From positions 1-64,000 of the forward strand of contig CAIYVZ010000207.1 in the NCBI GenBank assembly GCA_903929755.1: a DNA stretch of 64,000 nucleotides, in the 5' to 3' direction. Shown piece by piece: positions 45,184 to 54,372 of the stretch; positions within the stretch are counted from its first letter, which is position 1; the number at the start of each line of letters is the position of its first letter. The notes under the pieces were generated by a model. The model had not been told where the DNA came from, searched no databases, and saw only the letters and a program-made list of their open reading frames with translations. The stretch comes from an uncultured Acidobacteriia bacterium. Lineage in GTDB: Bacteria > Acidobacteriota > Terriglobia > Bryobacterales > Bryobacteraceae. Made by a program: the position numbers and the translations under genes.

Positions 45184-46403
45184 TTCTCATTGGTCCTGGA
45201 AACACGCAGCGGTAAATACACCCGGAACGTGCTGCCCTTGCCGGGTTCGCTCTCAACAGCCATTCTGCCTCCATGCCCGTCTACGATTTTCGCTACAATG
45301 GCCAGGCCCAGGCCAACGCCGTCCTGTTTTGAGGTGACGAACGGGTTGAAAATCGTCTCCATCTTTTCATGCGGAATACCGCAGCCACGGTCAATCACCG
45401 CAATTTCGATTTCTTCATCATGCACTCTGGTCACCACCGTGATGGGGGCGCCTGCCGGGGACGCTTGTGCTGCGTTCGAAAGCAGGTTCAGCACAACTTG
45501 TTCCATCAGCGCGGCGTCGAGCGGAATTTGTGGTACATCGGGCGAGAAGTTCCGGATGATTTCCACCCCTGCATGATTCGCCGCCCGGTTGATCACCGCC
45601 GTAATGTCGGCTTCCTCACGGATCGGTTCCAGAGGTCTGGCGAAGTCAAGGAAGCGTGTAACCAGCAGGTTGGTTCGGTCCACTTCCTCGCGAATAATCT
45701 GGGCCAGTTCGCCCACCAGGGCGCTCTCCCTCGCGGCACTCCTGACCAGCAGTTCGGCGGACCCGCGTATGCTCCCCAGAGGGTTCCGTAGTTCATGGGC
45801 CAGGCCTGCCGAGAGCTGCCCCAGTGCCGCCAGTCGCTCAGACCGTCGCACCGCAGCTTCGGCGTCTACCAGGCTTTGGTTGGCGGCCGCAAGCTGTTCA
45901 GCCACCCGGTTGACGCGGGACGATTCCTTACGCACCGCTTCGCCCAGGGCGTTCACCAGAAACGCTGCAATGGCCAGCAGTAAACACCGAATGGTGAGGA
46001 CGTGAACGGCTTCCGGGTCCATTCTCCACTGTGACCAGTCAATGTAAAGCAGAAACGAAAGATAGGCCCCGATAGCAGCAACCGAACCAAAGACCGTCCC
46101 TGCTACCCCCGCGTAGCTTGCGGTAGAAATTACCGGCGCCAGCAGCAGCAGGTAGTAGATGCTGTTGACACCTTCGGTAATGCCGATCAGCAGGTAGACC
46201 GTCGAGAACTGGAGCACCGCCATGGTTGCTCGCCCAACTCGGGTCCTTAGCCACTCGGACTTTGCTTCCACCAGATGCAGGGCACCGAGCAAGCCGATCA
46301 GGGCTTGTTGTACCGGTGTGTGGCCGAACCAGAGCAGGGCCCCGAAGAGGCCCGCCAGGATGACATCCTGGATCCGGAGGCGCCGGTTCAGTTCGTCCGA
46401 CAT
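45180..46403 (-). CDS. sensor histidine kinase, NtrB-like partner of the NtrC regulator
   Basis: A 407-residue kinase. The N-terminal 170 residues hold about six membrane helices (GLFGALLWFGHTPVQQALIG, FSTVYLLIGITEGV, IYYLLLLAPVI), a sensor region of the 7TM or MASE type. A coiled stretch leads to the H box QLSAGLAHELRNPLGSIRGS, N box NLLSNAAQASPAG, and G boxes IDRGCGIPHEKMETIFNPF and GVGLGLAIVAKIVDGHGG. Its start lies inside the end of folK (16 shared bases). The stop overlaps the regulator start (ATGA). Confidence 0.92.
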
Positions 46404-46891
46404 GGATTTAGAGGGCCCGCGAGGCGGATTTTTTGCGCCTGAACGTTTCCCAGCATTTCAGTTACGGATTTCCCCGTTTCCGGATCGCGCAGTGTCGGTT
46501 TCAACTCAGCCAGAGGGGCCAGCACGAAGCGGCGTTCACCGTACAGCGGATGGGGAATCTTCAGGTCAGCCGTGTGGACCACCGCATTGCCGTACAGCAG
46601 AATGTCGATGTCGATGATGCGCGGGCCATCCTTCACAGTCCGCCTCCGGCCCATCTCCCGCTCCAGCCGCTGTGTTCTCTGCAGCAGTTGTTTCGGGAAC
46701 AGCGTGGTTTCCACTTCGGCGCACAGATTCAGGAACCAGCCCTGATTGCTGAAGCCTATGGGTTCGGTCTCGTACACGCTCGACACTCTCAGAAGACGCA
46801 CCCCGGGGCCTTCCAGTTTCTTCAGGGCCTCGCGAAGGGCTTCTTCGCGGTCACCCAGATTTGAGCCGAGGCCGAGGTAGGCGAGCTTCAA
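46388..46891 (-). CDS. folK: 6-hydroxymethyl-dihydropterin pyrophosphokinase
   Basis: A 167-residue HPPK for folate synthesis. It begins LAYLGLGSNLGDREEALREAL, and has VSSVYETEPIGFSNQGWFLN and the metal/ATP block GPRIIDIDILLYGN followed by IPHPLYGERRFVLAPLAEL. It sits between ruvB (4-base overlap upstream) and the sensor kinase, which it overlaps by 16 bases at its end, so it lies in a continuous minus-strand unit. Confidence 0.96.
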   Translation of the reverse strand: MKLAYLGLGSNLGDREEALREALKKLEGPGVRLLRVSSVYETEPIGFSNQGWFLNLCAEVETTLFPKQLLQRTQRLEREMGRRRTVKDGPRIIDIDILLYGNAVVHTADLKIPHPLYGERRFVLAPLAELKPTLRDPETGKSVTEMLGNVQAQKIRLAGPLNPCRTN

Positions 46892-47928
46892 AACAGTTCC
46901 GGCTGCCTCTGCGCACCACCAAAGCGGCGGGGAACTTCAAAATAATCCCAACTCCGCTCGGTCGCCACCCGCCCGCGCGGGGAACGGTGCAGGAAGCCCA
47001 GTTGGATCAGATACGGCTCGTACACTTCCTCAATCGTTTCCGGCTCTTCTCCGATGGAGGCCGCGATCGTGTTCACTCCCACCGGGCCGCCGCCAAATTT
47101 TTCCAGGATGGAACGCATGATTTTCTGGTCGATTTCGTCCAGGCCATACCGGTCCACTTCCAGCAGATCGAGCGCGGTTTGCGCCACGTCCATCGTGATA
47201 TGGCCACCGGCCCGGACCTGGGCGTAATCACGAACCCGGCGCAGCAGGCGGTTGGCGATACGGGGTGTTCCACGCGCACGCCGCGCCACTTCTTCAGCCG
47301 CGTCCGGGTCAACCGGCGTATCCAGCAATCGGGCCGAACGGTTCACAATTGTGGTAAGTTCCTGAGTGTCGTAATGGTTCAGCCGCAGGACCAGACCAAA
47401 GCGGCCCCGCATCGGCGCGCTCACCAGGCCCTGCCGCGTGGTTGCTCCAATGGCCGTGAATTTTTGCAGCGGAATGGAATGGGTTCGCGCCCCTGGCCCG
47501 GTGCCGATCAGGATATCCAGCTGGAAATCCTCCAGCGCGGAATAGAGCATTTCTTCCACGTCCGGCAGCAAGCGGTGGATTTCGTCAATGAAGAACACCT
47601 GCCGGTAACGGATGCCGCTCAGGATGCCGGAAAGGTCGAGTTTCTTCTGCAACACGGGCCCGGACGTCTGGGAAAACGGAACTTCCAGTTCCTGCGCGAT
47701 GATCTGGCCGAGCGTGGTTTTTCCCAAACCGGGGGGGCCATAGAGCAGAACATGGTCCATCGCCTCCCCACGGTGACGGGCCGCGTCGATCGCGATCTGC
47801 AGATTCTCTTTCAGTCTGGTTTGGCCGGTGAAGTCCGCCAGCCGCTGGGGGCGCAGGCCGGTTTCGAAGATGCGATCTTCGTCACTCCCAACCGCTGAAA
47901 CCAACCGTGAATTTGCCGCTTCCGCCAT
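46888..47928 (-). CDS. ruvB: Holliday junction helicase motor RuvB
   Basis: A 346-residue AAA+ motor of branch migration. Blocks include RPQRLADFTGQTRLKENLQI, Walker A LLYGPPGLGKTTLGQIIAQE, Walker B VFFIDEIHRL, GTGPGARTHSIPLQKFTAIG and ATTRQGLVSAPMRGRFG, with the winged-helix end FLHRSPRGRVAT. It follows ruvA with a TAATG junction (start at 47928) and overlaps folK at its end. ruvC is not in the window. Confidence 0.98.
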   Translation of the reverse strand: MAEAANSRLVSAVGSDEDRIFETGLRPQRLADFTGQTRLKENLQIAIDAARHRGEAMDHVLLYGPPGLGKTTLGQIIAQELEVPFSQTSGPVLQKKLDLSGILSGIRYRQVFFIDEIHRLLPDVEEMLYSALEDFQLDILIGTGPGARTHSIPLQKFTAIGATTRQGLVSAPMRGRFGLVLRLNHYDTQELTTIVNRSARLLDTPVDPDAAEEVARRARGTPRIANRLLRRVRDYAQVRAGGHITMDVAQTALDLLEVDRYGLDEIDQKIMRSILEKFGGGPVGVNTIAASIGEEPETIEEVYEPYLIQLGFLHRSPRGRVATERSWDYFEVPRRFGGAQRQPELF

Positions 47929-48518
47929 TACCGAACTAACTCCAGAGCCTTACGGAACAGGCCTTCAAAGCTCTCTGGTGCGCCGCTCGCCCGGGCTTTT
48001 CTGACCGCAGTTTCGGCGGCCGGCCGGGCGCAACCAAGGTTCGCCAGGGCGGACATCACGTCCTCTTCCAGCTGCGAGAGGGATGGCGCGGCGGGGGCGC
48101 CGTCCTCGCTCACCAGCGCCGGCAGCTTATCCCGAAGTTCCAGAACCATGCGTTCGGCCGTTTTCTTGCCCACACCCGGAATACGCACCAGCTTTTCCAG
48201 TTCGCCCCGCCGGATGGAGTTCACCAGTTCCGCCGCCACCATGCCGCTCAGGATCTTGATAGCCAGCCCGGGCCCAATTCCGCTCACGCTGATGAGTTTC
48301 TCAAACAGGTTTTTCTCGTCCTGCGTCAGAAAGCCATAAAGAGCAAGCATGTCCTCACGGACGTGCATATGGATCCGAAGCAGGGCTGGTGAGCCCGTTT
48401 CAGGCAGCAGAGAGAAGGTCGAAACCGGGATGGTAACGTCGTACCCGACGCCTCCGACATCGAGGATCGCCTGGTTCGGATGCTTCTCGATCAGGGTTCC
48501 TCGAAGCAGCGCAATCAT
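47928..48518 (-). CDS. ruvA: Holliday junction DNA-binding protein RuvA
   Basis: A 196-residue protein that binds four-way junctions and recruits RuvB. It begins MIALLRGTLIEKHPNQAILD, with GYGFLTQDEKNLFEKLISV-like text and two HhH motifs (SGIGPGLAIKILSG and IPGVGKKTAERMVLEL). A flexible acidic linker (VSEDGAPAAPSLSQLEED) leads to domain III (AVRKARASGAPESFEGLFRK). The start at 48518 is fixed by the family N-terminus; the frame extends upstream by 143 codons without meaning. It is divergent from rsmE with about 21 bases between starts. Confidence 0.97.
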   Translation of the reverse strand: MIALLRGTLIEKHPNQAILDVGGVGYDVTIPVSTFSLLPETGSPALLRIHMHVREDMLALYGFLTQDEKNLFEKLISVSGIGPGLAIKILSGMVAAELVNSIRRGELEKLVRIPGVGKKTAERMVLELRDKLPALVSEDGAPAAPSLSQLEEDVMSALANLGCARPAAETAVRKARASGAPESFEGLFRKALELVR

Positions 48519-48539
48519 GTGGTGGCGTATTAATTGTAC

Positions 48540-49286
48540 ATGGCCCGCCGCCGTTTTTTTGTCGATCAGATTCGAAGTGGAAGAGCGTTTATCGAGGGGG
48601 AGAATGCGCATCACCTCACCCGCGTCCTGCGAGTGGAGGTGGGGCAGAAGTTCGAAGTTACCGATAACGAGCACGTCTGGCTCGCCGAAATCGAGTCCGC
48701 CCGGAAGAACGTAGTTGAGTTTGTGCTGCTCGAGGAGTTGGCAGGGGGGCAAGACCTGCCGCCCATTACCCTCTACCTGGCGCTCATCAAGTTCGAGCGC
48801 TTCGAGTGGGCCGTGGAGAAGGCGACAGAACTGGGCGTGGCGCGAATCGTGCCGGTGGACGCCAGCCGTTCCGATCAGGGCCTCTTTGAAGGCGGCAAGA
48901 AGAGGGCGGAGCGCTGGCGCCGCATTGCGCGGGAAGCGAGCGAACAATCGCGCAGGCTTCGGGCCCCGGATATTGCCGATCCCATGCGCTTCGCAGCTGC
49001 CCTGGCCGATACCTCGGAATGCAGGGCCTGGCTCGATGAACGGCCTGGCTCGCAGCCCCTGATTCAGGTCTGTTCGGCTAACCCCGGCGCTCCCGTCGCG
49101 CTGTTGATTGGCCCCGAGGGCGGCTGGACGCCCGGGGAACGGACTCAGATGGAGCAGGCCGGCTGGTCTTCAGCGTCTCTGGGGCCCGCCATCCTGCGGG
49201 CGGAGACGGCGGTGTGTGCGGCCCTGGCCGTGGCGGTCCAGGCGCAGGCTCCTGTTTGGCTGCCACAGGTGCCCGAAACGATATAA
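48540..49286 (+). CDS. rsmE: 16S rRNA m3U1498 methyltransferase
   Basis: A 248-residue SPOUT methyltransferase. It starts ARRRFFVDQIRSGRAFIEGE, has HHLTRVLRVEVGQKFEV (PUA-like domain), FERFEWAVEKATELGVARIV, a SERSDQG-like ASRSDQGLFEG, and the knot motifs VALLIGPEGGWTPGE and SLGPAILRAETAV. It methylates U1498 of 16S rRNA at N3. An in-frame TTG at 48534 is the alternative start. It is divergent from ruvA. Confidence 0.95.
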   Translation: MARRRFFVDQIRSGRAFIEGENAHHLTRVLRVEVGQKFEVTDNEHVWLAEIESARKNVVEFVLLEELAGGQDLPPITLYLALIKFERFEWAVEKATELGVARIVPVDASRSDQGLFEGGKKRAERWRRIAREASEQSRRLRAPDIADPMRFAAALADTSECRAWLDERPGSQPLIQVCSANPGAPVALLIGPEGGWTPGERTQMEQAGWSSASLGPAILRAETAVCAALAVAVQAQAPVWLPQVPETI

Positions 49287-49297
49287 TACGGAAAGTA

Positions 49298-50482
49298 GTG
49301 CCCCTCATCATCCCTGCCAGTGCAACTGACGTTGTAGAAGTCCTGATTCTCCTGCTGTCCCAGTGGCCCCTGCTGTGGTTCCTGGTCCGGGATTTCAGGC
49401 CTCATGTCCCTCGCCCGGTCTGGGCGCTGATCTTCTCTTCGCTGCTAACCGTCTGGGCGGTCTGTGCCACCGGCATTCTGTTGCAAATCTTCAGCTTTTA
49501 CATCCGCTCAGCTTTGCTGCTCAACGTGCGGACCCTTGCCGTGGCAATCCAGCTTGTTTGGGGCATCCTGAGCGCCTATATGGTGACGATGTACGCGCTC
49601 TACAAGGCGGTGCTTGCACGGTCCCACCCCGCGGAATTCTCTCCGGCCAGGCGAGCCGTTCTGAAAATAGCCGTCGCCGGGGCCGTTGCCGCTCCCGTCG
49701 CCGCCCTGGGCTTCGGAGCCCTCATTGAGCGCACGCGGTTCTTCGTCAAAGAAATAGATCTCCCTGTCCCCGGCCTCCACCCCGATCTGGCCGGCCTCCG
49801 CATCGTTCAGATCAGTGACCTTCATGTGAGTGCTTTTCTCAGCGTTGCCGACGCTGCCCGTGTTGTGGATATGGCCAACGAGCTTCGCGCCGACCTTGCG
49901 CTGGTGACCGGCGATATCATTTCCTCCTTCGGTGATCCGCTGGAGGCCTCAATCCGCGAACTGGGCAGACTTCGGGCAACGGCAGGCATCCTGGGCTGCC
50001 ACGGAAACCATGAGATCTATGCGAACTGTCAGGGCCTGGCAACCCGGCTCGGTAAGGCGCATGGCATTGAGTTTCTCCGCGACCAGGCCAGGGAGCTTCG
50101 CTTTGGAAATGGCATTCTCAACGTGACCGGAGTTGATTTTCAGCCGAGCGGAACCCGTGCACACTACCTGAGGGGGGCGGAACGGCACGTGATTCCGGGC
50201 GTGACCAATCTGTTGCTGTCTCACTCTCCGGACGTTTTTCCTGCCGCGGTTGACAAGGGTTTTGACACAATCCTGGCTGGCCATACGCATGGCGGCCAGG
50301 TGACCGTGGAAATTCTCAACCAGACCGTGAACCTGGCCCGCGTTGCCACCCCTTACGTTGCAGGCCTCTATCGGATTGACAAGCGAAGCTGTTACGTCAC
50401 CGCCGGCATCGGGACCATTGGCTTGCCGGTTCGGCTCGGGGCACCGCCCGAGATCACGCTGCTGCGCTTGCGGCCAGCCTGA
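49298..50482 (+). CDS. membrane-anchored metallophosphoesterase
   Basis: About 394 residues. Four membrane helices precede the catalytic part (LILLLSQWPLLWFLV, WALIFSSLLTVWAVCATGIL, and two more), with a last hydrophobic stretch IAVAGAVAAPVAALGFGALI. The calcineurin-like domain has RIVQISDLHVSAFL, LVTGDIISSFGD, GCHGNHEIYAN and ILAGHTHGGQVTVE, giving the full two-metal site. It belongs to the YkuE/YaeI-like group. The GTG at 49298, twelve bases after the rsmE stop, is the chosen start because no ATG is available before the first helix. It may hydrolyse a lipid-linked phosphate. Confidence 0.86.
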   Translation: MPLIIPASATDVVEVLILLLSQWPLLWFLVRDFRPHVPRPVWALIFSSLLTVWAVCATGILLQIFSFYIRSALLLNVRTLAVAIQLVWGILSAYMVTMYALYKAVLARSHPAEFSPARRAVLKIAVAGAVAAPVAALGFGALIERTRFFVKEIDLPVPGLHPDLAGLRIVQISDLHVSAFLSVADAARVVDMANELRADLALVTGDIISSFGDPLEASIRELGRLRATAGILGCHGNHEIYANCQGLATRLGKAHGIEFLRDQARELRFGNGILNVTGVDFQPSGTRAHYLRGAERHVIPGVTNLLLSHSPDVFPAAVDKGFDTILAGHTHGGQVTVEILNQTVNLARVATPYVAGLYRIDKRSCYVTAGIGTIGLPVRLGAPPEITLLRLRPA

Positions 50483-50510
50483 GCGAAATCGCTTGAGAGA
50501 TAATTGAGCT

Positions 50511-50825
50511 ATGTTCTGCACCTCGTGCGGTACCCGGCTCAACGAATCCGCCCGTTTTTGCATTGCGTGCGGCAAACCTGCGGTTGCTGTGCCGGAGCCC
50601 GCTTCCTCTCAGGCGAATGCAGGCCCGCAGCCCAACACCCCCGCACGAAAACTACGTCGCGTCCTTGCCACGAAAAAGGTGGCCGGAGTTTGTGCCGGTT
50701 TTGCGGAATACTTTGACATGGATCTCACCCTGATGCGCCTGATTTGGGTGGGGCTGCTGCTCGTGCCCCCCCACATCGGCTTGGTGGCCTACATTATTTC
50801 CTGGGTCGTACTTCCAAAAGAGTAG
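50511..50825 (+). CDS. zinc-ribbon PspC-domain protein
   Basis: A 104-residue protein. The N-terminus MFCTSCGTRLNESARFCIAC is a four-Cys zinc ribbon. A linker leads to a PspC domain, RVLATKKVAGVCAGFAEYF, with one membrane helix (LIWVGLLLVPPHIGLVAYII) and the PspC end SWVVLPKE. PspC-type proteins take part in phage-shock or envelope-stress responses; the ribbon-PspC layout is common in acidobacteria. It is convergent with the RlmD/TrmA-like gene, only four bases apart. Confidence 0.92.
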   Translation: MFCTSCGTRLNESARFCIACGKPAVAVPEPASSQANAGPQPNTPARKLRRVLATKKVAGVCAGFAEYFDMDLTLMRLIWVGLLLVPPHIGLVAYIISWVVLPKE

Positions 50826-50829
50826 GCTC

Positions 50830-52020
50830 TTACTTCAGTTCCAGCCGGACGACCGTTTCGAGGTGGTAGGTTTGCGGGAAGAGGTCCGCCATGGTTATCT
50901 TCGCGATCCGATACTCCGCAGTCAGTGCCGCCAGATCCCGCGCCAGTGTCGCCGGGTCGCAGGCGACCAGGACGATGGTCGCCGGTTTCAGCTCCAAAAG
51001 CCGTCCCACCGCGTGCTTGCCCAGGCCTTGCCGGGGAGGGTCTGCAATTACCACGTCCGGCGCCTGAGCTTGCTCTGCCAGGAACGTATCCGTGTCCTTT
51101 TCCTCCGAGGTGATTTCCACGCCGGCCGTCCTGGCATTCTGTTTTAAGTCTTTCGTCGCGGCCCGCCCGGATTCCACCGCGATCACCCGCCCGAAGCGAC
51201 GCGCCATCGGTATGGAGAACAGTCCCACCCCGGCGTATAAATCCCAGGCCGTCCCTCCCGTCAGGTCTCCGCAGACCAGCTTCGCGAGTTCGGGCACCAG
51301 AAAGCGATTCACCTGGAAAAATGCTTTACCGTTCACCTGAAATAAGTCAGTTCCAACCCGGTAATCCAGGGCTCCGTCCACCGTGCCGGGGATTTCCTCC
51401 GCCAGCCACTCAAAGAAGCCCCGCGCCAGGGGTTTGTCTGTTTCCAGCACATTCCACTGCAGTTGTTCTTCATCGGTGAAGATCTCGATGGAACGGACAA
51501 AACCTGGCCAGCGCCGGTTACGCGCCATTTCCCGCAATGTCGTCAGGGCTTCGTTGATCTTCGGCGAGCCGATCGGGCAAGCTGTGGCAGCAACCAGACG
51601 GTGAGATCCCATCGCACGGTAGCCCAGCACGTCGTTTTCAATGTGAAACTGGACGCGGTTTCGATAACCCCAGGGTTCACCGGCCAGGACTTCGATCTGC
51701 TCTGTCCCGAACTCGATGCCTCCCCCGCGGCGCAGCGTTTCCGCCAGAATATTTCGTTTCAGGCTCAACTGCGCGGGGTAATCGATGTGCTGATACTGGC
51801 ATCCGCCGCACTTGCCAAATACGGCGCAAGGGGGCTTCACCCTGTCGGGCGAGGGCTCCCGAACCTCCACCAGTCTGGCGCGGACTGCACCCTTTCGGGA
51901 AGGCTGGCGCTCCACTGTCACCCCTTCACCAGGCAGCACAAACGGCGTGAAGATTACTTCTCCGTTCACTCGGGCCAAACCTTCGCCCCCGTACACAAGC
52001 TTTTCGATTGTCAGGTCCAT
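50830..52020 (-). CDS. RNA m5U methyltransferase of the RlmD/TrmA family
   Basis: A 396-residue enzyme. An N-terminal TRAM domain (LTIEKLVYGGEGLARVNGEV) is followed by an iron-sulfur Cys cluster (CAVFGKCGGCQYQHI, plus an earlier Cys). The methyltransferase domain has WDLYAGVGLFSIPMARRFG, VVIADPPRQGLG and the nucleophile motif VACDPATLARDL. It likely makes m5U in 23S rRNA (U1939 or U747 type) or in tRNA; which one cannot be told by eye. A 17-bp tandem repeat lies just upstream of its start. Confidence 0.92.
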   Translation of the reverse strand: MDLTIEKLVYGGEGLARVNGEVIFTPFVLPGEGVTVERQPSRKGAVRARLVEVREPSPDRVKPPCAVFGKCGGCQYQHIDYPAQLSLKRNILAETLRRGGGIEFGTEQIEVLAGEPWGYRNRVQFHIENDVLGYRAMGSHRLVAATACPIGSPKINEALTTLREMARNRRWPGFVRSIEIFTDEEQLQWNVLETDKPLARGFFEWLAEEIPGTVDGALDYRVGTDLFQVNGKAFFQVNRFLVPELAKLVCGDLTGGTAWDLYAGVGLFSIPMARRFGRVIAVESGRAATKDLKQNARTAGVEITSEEKDTDTFLAEQAQAPDVVIADPPRQGLGKHAVGRLLELKPATIVLVACDPATLARDLAALTAEYRIAKITMADLFPQTYHLETVVRLELK

Positions 52021-52038
52021 GTATTGGCCTCTTCATTA

Positions 52039-52089
52039 TGATGGCCACCTCGGGATGACGGCTACCTCAGGATGACGGCCACCTCGGGA
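52039..52089. repeat. 17-bp tandem repeat between divergent genes
   Basis: Three units of tgacggccacctcggga (52039-52055, 52056-52072, 52073-52089), differing at two or three positions. They fill most of the 107 bases between the RlmD/TrmA-like start and the lpxD start. Confidence 0.87.
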
Positions 52090-52127
52090 CCCCAGGCCGC
52101 GCGAGGAATGTGCTACGTTCGGCAGTA

Positions 52128-53207
52128 ATGCACTCTTACTCTGCCGGCGAACTCGCCAGCCTCCTCGGACTCCCGCTCACTGGTTCTGCCGCCGCGCTCA
52201 TCTCCGGCGCCGCACCTCTCGCGGATGCCTCTTCCTCCTGTCTCGCCTTCGTGGGCGCGCCGAAATTTTATCCTCTGGCCACCGCATCGCAAGCCGGCTG
52301 CCTGCTCGCTTTATCCTCTTACGTGCCGGCGCCGGGCCAGACGGTTATCGTATCTCCGCAGCCGCGAGCCCATTTCGCCCAGGCTCTCGGGCTCCTGTTC
52401 CCGCCAGCCGAGCCGAACCCGGGAATCCACTCCACCGCTATCGTGTCGCCCGACGCCAGCGTGGATCCCTCCGCGGAAATCGGGCCCTGGGTCACGATTG
52501 GGGCGGGCACTTCCATTGGGGCCGGGGCCAAAGTGGGCTCCGGTTCTTCCCTTGGTGCCGGCGTCACGCTCGGTTCGGGATCGCTCTTGCACCCGCGCGT
52601 CACTATTTATGACCGCGTACGCATCGGTGCCCGGGCGATTCTCCACTCCGGAGCCGTCATCGGCGCAGATGGCTTTGGCTTCGAAATGTCGGGTGGCAGG
52701 TATCACAAAGTTCCGCAGGTCGGTACGGTGGAACTGGGGGACGATGTTGAGATCGGCGCCAATACCTGTGTGGACCGTGCCGCGCTGGGTGTTACGTCCA
52801 TCGGCGAGGGTTCCAAGCTCGATAATGGGGTCCACATTGGCCACAACTGCTGCATCGGCAAGCATGTTGTAATCGCCGCCCAGACCGGCCTGGCCGGCGG
52901 AGTCACTATTGGCGACTACGCGATTATCGGCGGTCAGGTCGGCATGGGGGATAAGGTGCGCGTTGAGCCAGGGGCGATCATCGGGTCGGGCGCGGGTATT
53001 CTCACATCTAAGGTGGTGCGCGCGGGGGAACCGGTTTGGGGTACTCCCGCAAGACCTCTGCGGCAGTATTTGCGGCAGTTGGCCACCTTGTCCCGGCTTT
53101 CGCTGCGCGCGGCGGCCAAGCGCATACCCGGGGCTGATGCGCCTGGCCATAACCCTCGCAGCCCTGGCGTCGTCCCCACTTCAGGCACAGCTGGTGAGGA
53201 AGCTTGA
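52128..53207 (+). CDS. lpxD: UDP-3-O-acylglucosamine N-acyltransferase
   Basis: A 359-residue left-handed beta-helix acyltransferase of lipid A synthesis. The N-terminal uridine-binding domain (YSAGELASLLGLPLTG) is followed by many hexapeptide repeats (STAIVSPDASVDPSAEIGPW) and the LpxD signature DDVEIGANTCVDRAA, with the catalytic His in GVHIGHNCCIG. Its presence shows a lipid A-bearing outer membrane. No lpxA/fabZ neighbours are seen. The start ATG 52128 is preferred over one 18 bases upstream. The stop overlaps the next gene (TTGA). Confidence 0.94.
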   Translation: MHSYSAGELASLLGLPLTGSAAALISGAAPLADASSSCLAFVGAPKFYPLATASQAGCLLALSSYVPAPGQTVIVSPQPRAHFAQALGLLFPPAEPNPGIHSTAIVSPDASVDPSAEIGPWVTIGAGTSIGAGAKVGSGSSLGAGVTLGSGSLLHPRVTIYDRVRIGARAILHSGAVIGADGFGFEMSGGRYHKVPQVGTVELGDDVEIGANTCVDRAALGVTSIGEGSKLDNGVHIGHNCCIGKHVVIAAQTGLAGGVTIGDYAIIGGQVGMGDKVRVEPGAIIGSGAGILTSKVVRAGEPVWGTPARPLRQYLRQLATLSRLSLRAAAKRIPGADAPGHNPRSPGVVPTSGTAGEEA

Positions 53208-53833
53208 TTATTGCCGTTGGCGGCCACTCCCGCAATATTGGTAAGACTGCCGTGCTCTGCGGGATTATCGCGGGCCTGCCTGAGCTCGCCTGGACTGCGG
53301 TAAAACTCACGCAGTACGGTCACGGTTTATGTTCCCGCCCCGGCCACCCTTGCCAGTGTTTCGATCCACGCCAGCCCGTGGCGATTTCTGAGCAAACCTT
53401 CCCTGACCCCAAAACGGATTCCGGACGCTACCTCCTGGCTGGTGCTCGCCGCGCATTTTGGCTCCGGACCCCGATGGGTCGCCTGGCTGAAGCTATGCCC
53501 GGATTTCGCGAAATTGTGGCCTCCTCCGCAAACCTCATTGTCGAGTCGAACTCTCTTCTCGGCCTTCTTCGACCGGACTTCTTCGTGATGGTCGTGGATG
53601 GGGCGGTCGCTGATTTCAAGCCGTCTTCGGTGCGCTTCTTTGACAGGGCTTCGATTATTGTTCCCACCTCGGAGGCCCCGTTCGCCTGGCCAGAGGTTCC
53701 CGCCAAGCTCATCAACTCCAGACCGATTGAGCCGGCCCTGGCCCCGGCGTACCACAGCGACGCCCTCATCAAAATAATCAAGGCCCTGGCCCTAAAGCCT
53801 GAAGGATTTTCTTCCGATCAAACCGGTGGATGA
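53204..53833 (+). CDS. MobB-like P-loop protein of unknown role
   Basis: A 209-residue protein beginning at TTG in a TTGA overlap with lpxD. Near the start is a P-loop, IIAVGGHSRNIGKTAVLCGI, of the kind in MobB-type GTPases. Then come KLTQYGHGLC and a Cys-rich RPGHPCQCFD, ending the region that would bind metal. Mid-protein LIVESNSLLGLLRPDFFVMV is the usual core strand with Asn-Ser instead of a DxxG motif. No molybdenum-cofactor gene is nearby. It is translationally coupled to lpxD and CheW on either side, which hints at an undescribed role. Confident only of the P-loop fold. Confidence 0.65.
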   Translation: MIIAVGGHSRNIGKTAVLCGIIAGLPELAWTAVKLTQYGHGLCSRPGHPCQCFDPRQPVAISEQTFPDPKTDSGRYLLAGARRAFWLRTPMGRLAEAMPGFREIVASSANLIVESNSLLGLLRPDFFVMVVDGAVADFKPSSVRFFDRASIIVPTSEAPFAWPEVPAKLINSRPIEPALAPAYHSDALIKIIKALALKPEGFSSDQTGG

Positions 53834-54351
53834 CGGCTCAACTACTGGAACACCCTGTGGTCGCGGCGCAGGCGAATATTGATCCGCGTGCGGGCAAGTA
53901 CCTCACCTTGCGGCTCGGCCGCGAAGTGTTTGGCATCCCGGTACTTTATGTACGGGAAATTATGGGCGTGCAGGACATAACCGGAGTTCCCGGAATGCCC
54001 TCTCACCTGAAGGGTGTCATCAATCTTCGGGGCAAGATCATTCCGGTTGTCGATCTCCGCCTGAAGTTCGCCTTTCCCGCGGCACCTTTCACCCAGACGA
54101 CCTGCATTGTTGTGGTTCAAGTGGTCCAGGAAGGCCAGTTGGCGCTGATTGGGCTCATTGTGGACGGCGTCTGCGAGGTTCTGAACTTCGCCGCAGCAGG
54201 CATTGAGGACGCGCCCGACTTCGGCGAAGATGTCGATACTCCATTCGTTCTGGGTATCGCCAAGTACAAGGGCTCGGTGAAGATTCTGCTGAAGATTGAA
54301 AACGTTCTCACTCTGCAGGAACTGCGCGGGATCCCGAGTCTGGTTCCATAG
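53830..54351 (+). CDS. CheW-domain protein
   Basis: A 173-residue CheW-like adaptor: LTLRLGREVFGIPVLYVREI, ITGVPGMPSHLKGVINLRGK, IIPVVDLRLKF, LALIGLIVDGVCEVLNF and ILLKIENVLTLQEL match the two SH3-like halves. It would couple a chemoreceptor to CheA. No other chemotaxis gene is in the window, so its array partners are elsewhere. It overlaps the preceding P-loop gene by four bases. Confidence 0.92.
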   Translation: MTAQLLEHPVVAAQANIDPRAGKYLTLRLGREVFGIPVLYVREIMGVQDITGVPGMPSHLKGVINLRGKIIPVVDLRLKFAFPAAPFTQTTCIVVVQVVQEGQLALIGLIVDGVCEVLNFAAAGIEDAPDFGEDVDTPFVLGIAKYKGSVKILLKIENVLTLQELRGIPSLVP

Positions 54352-54372
54352 CGTCCGGCGTCCCCCCCGCTT

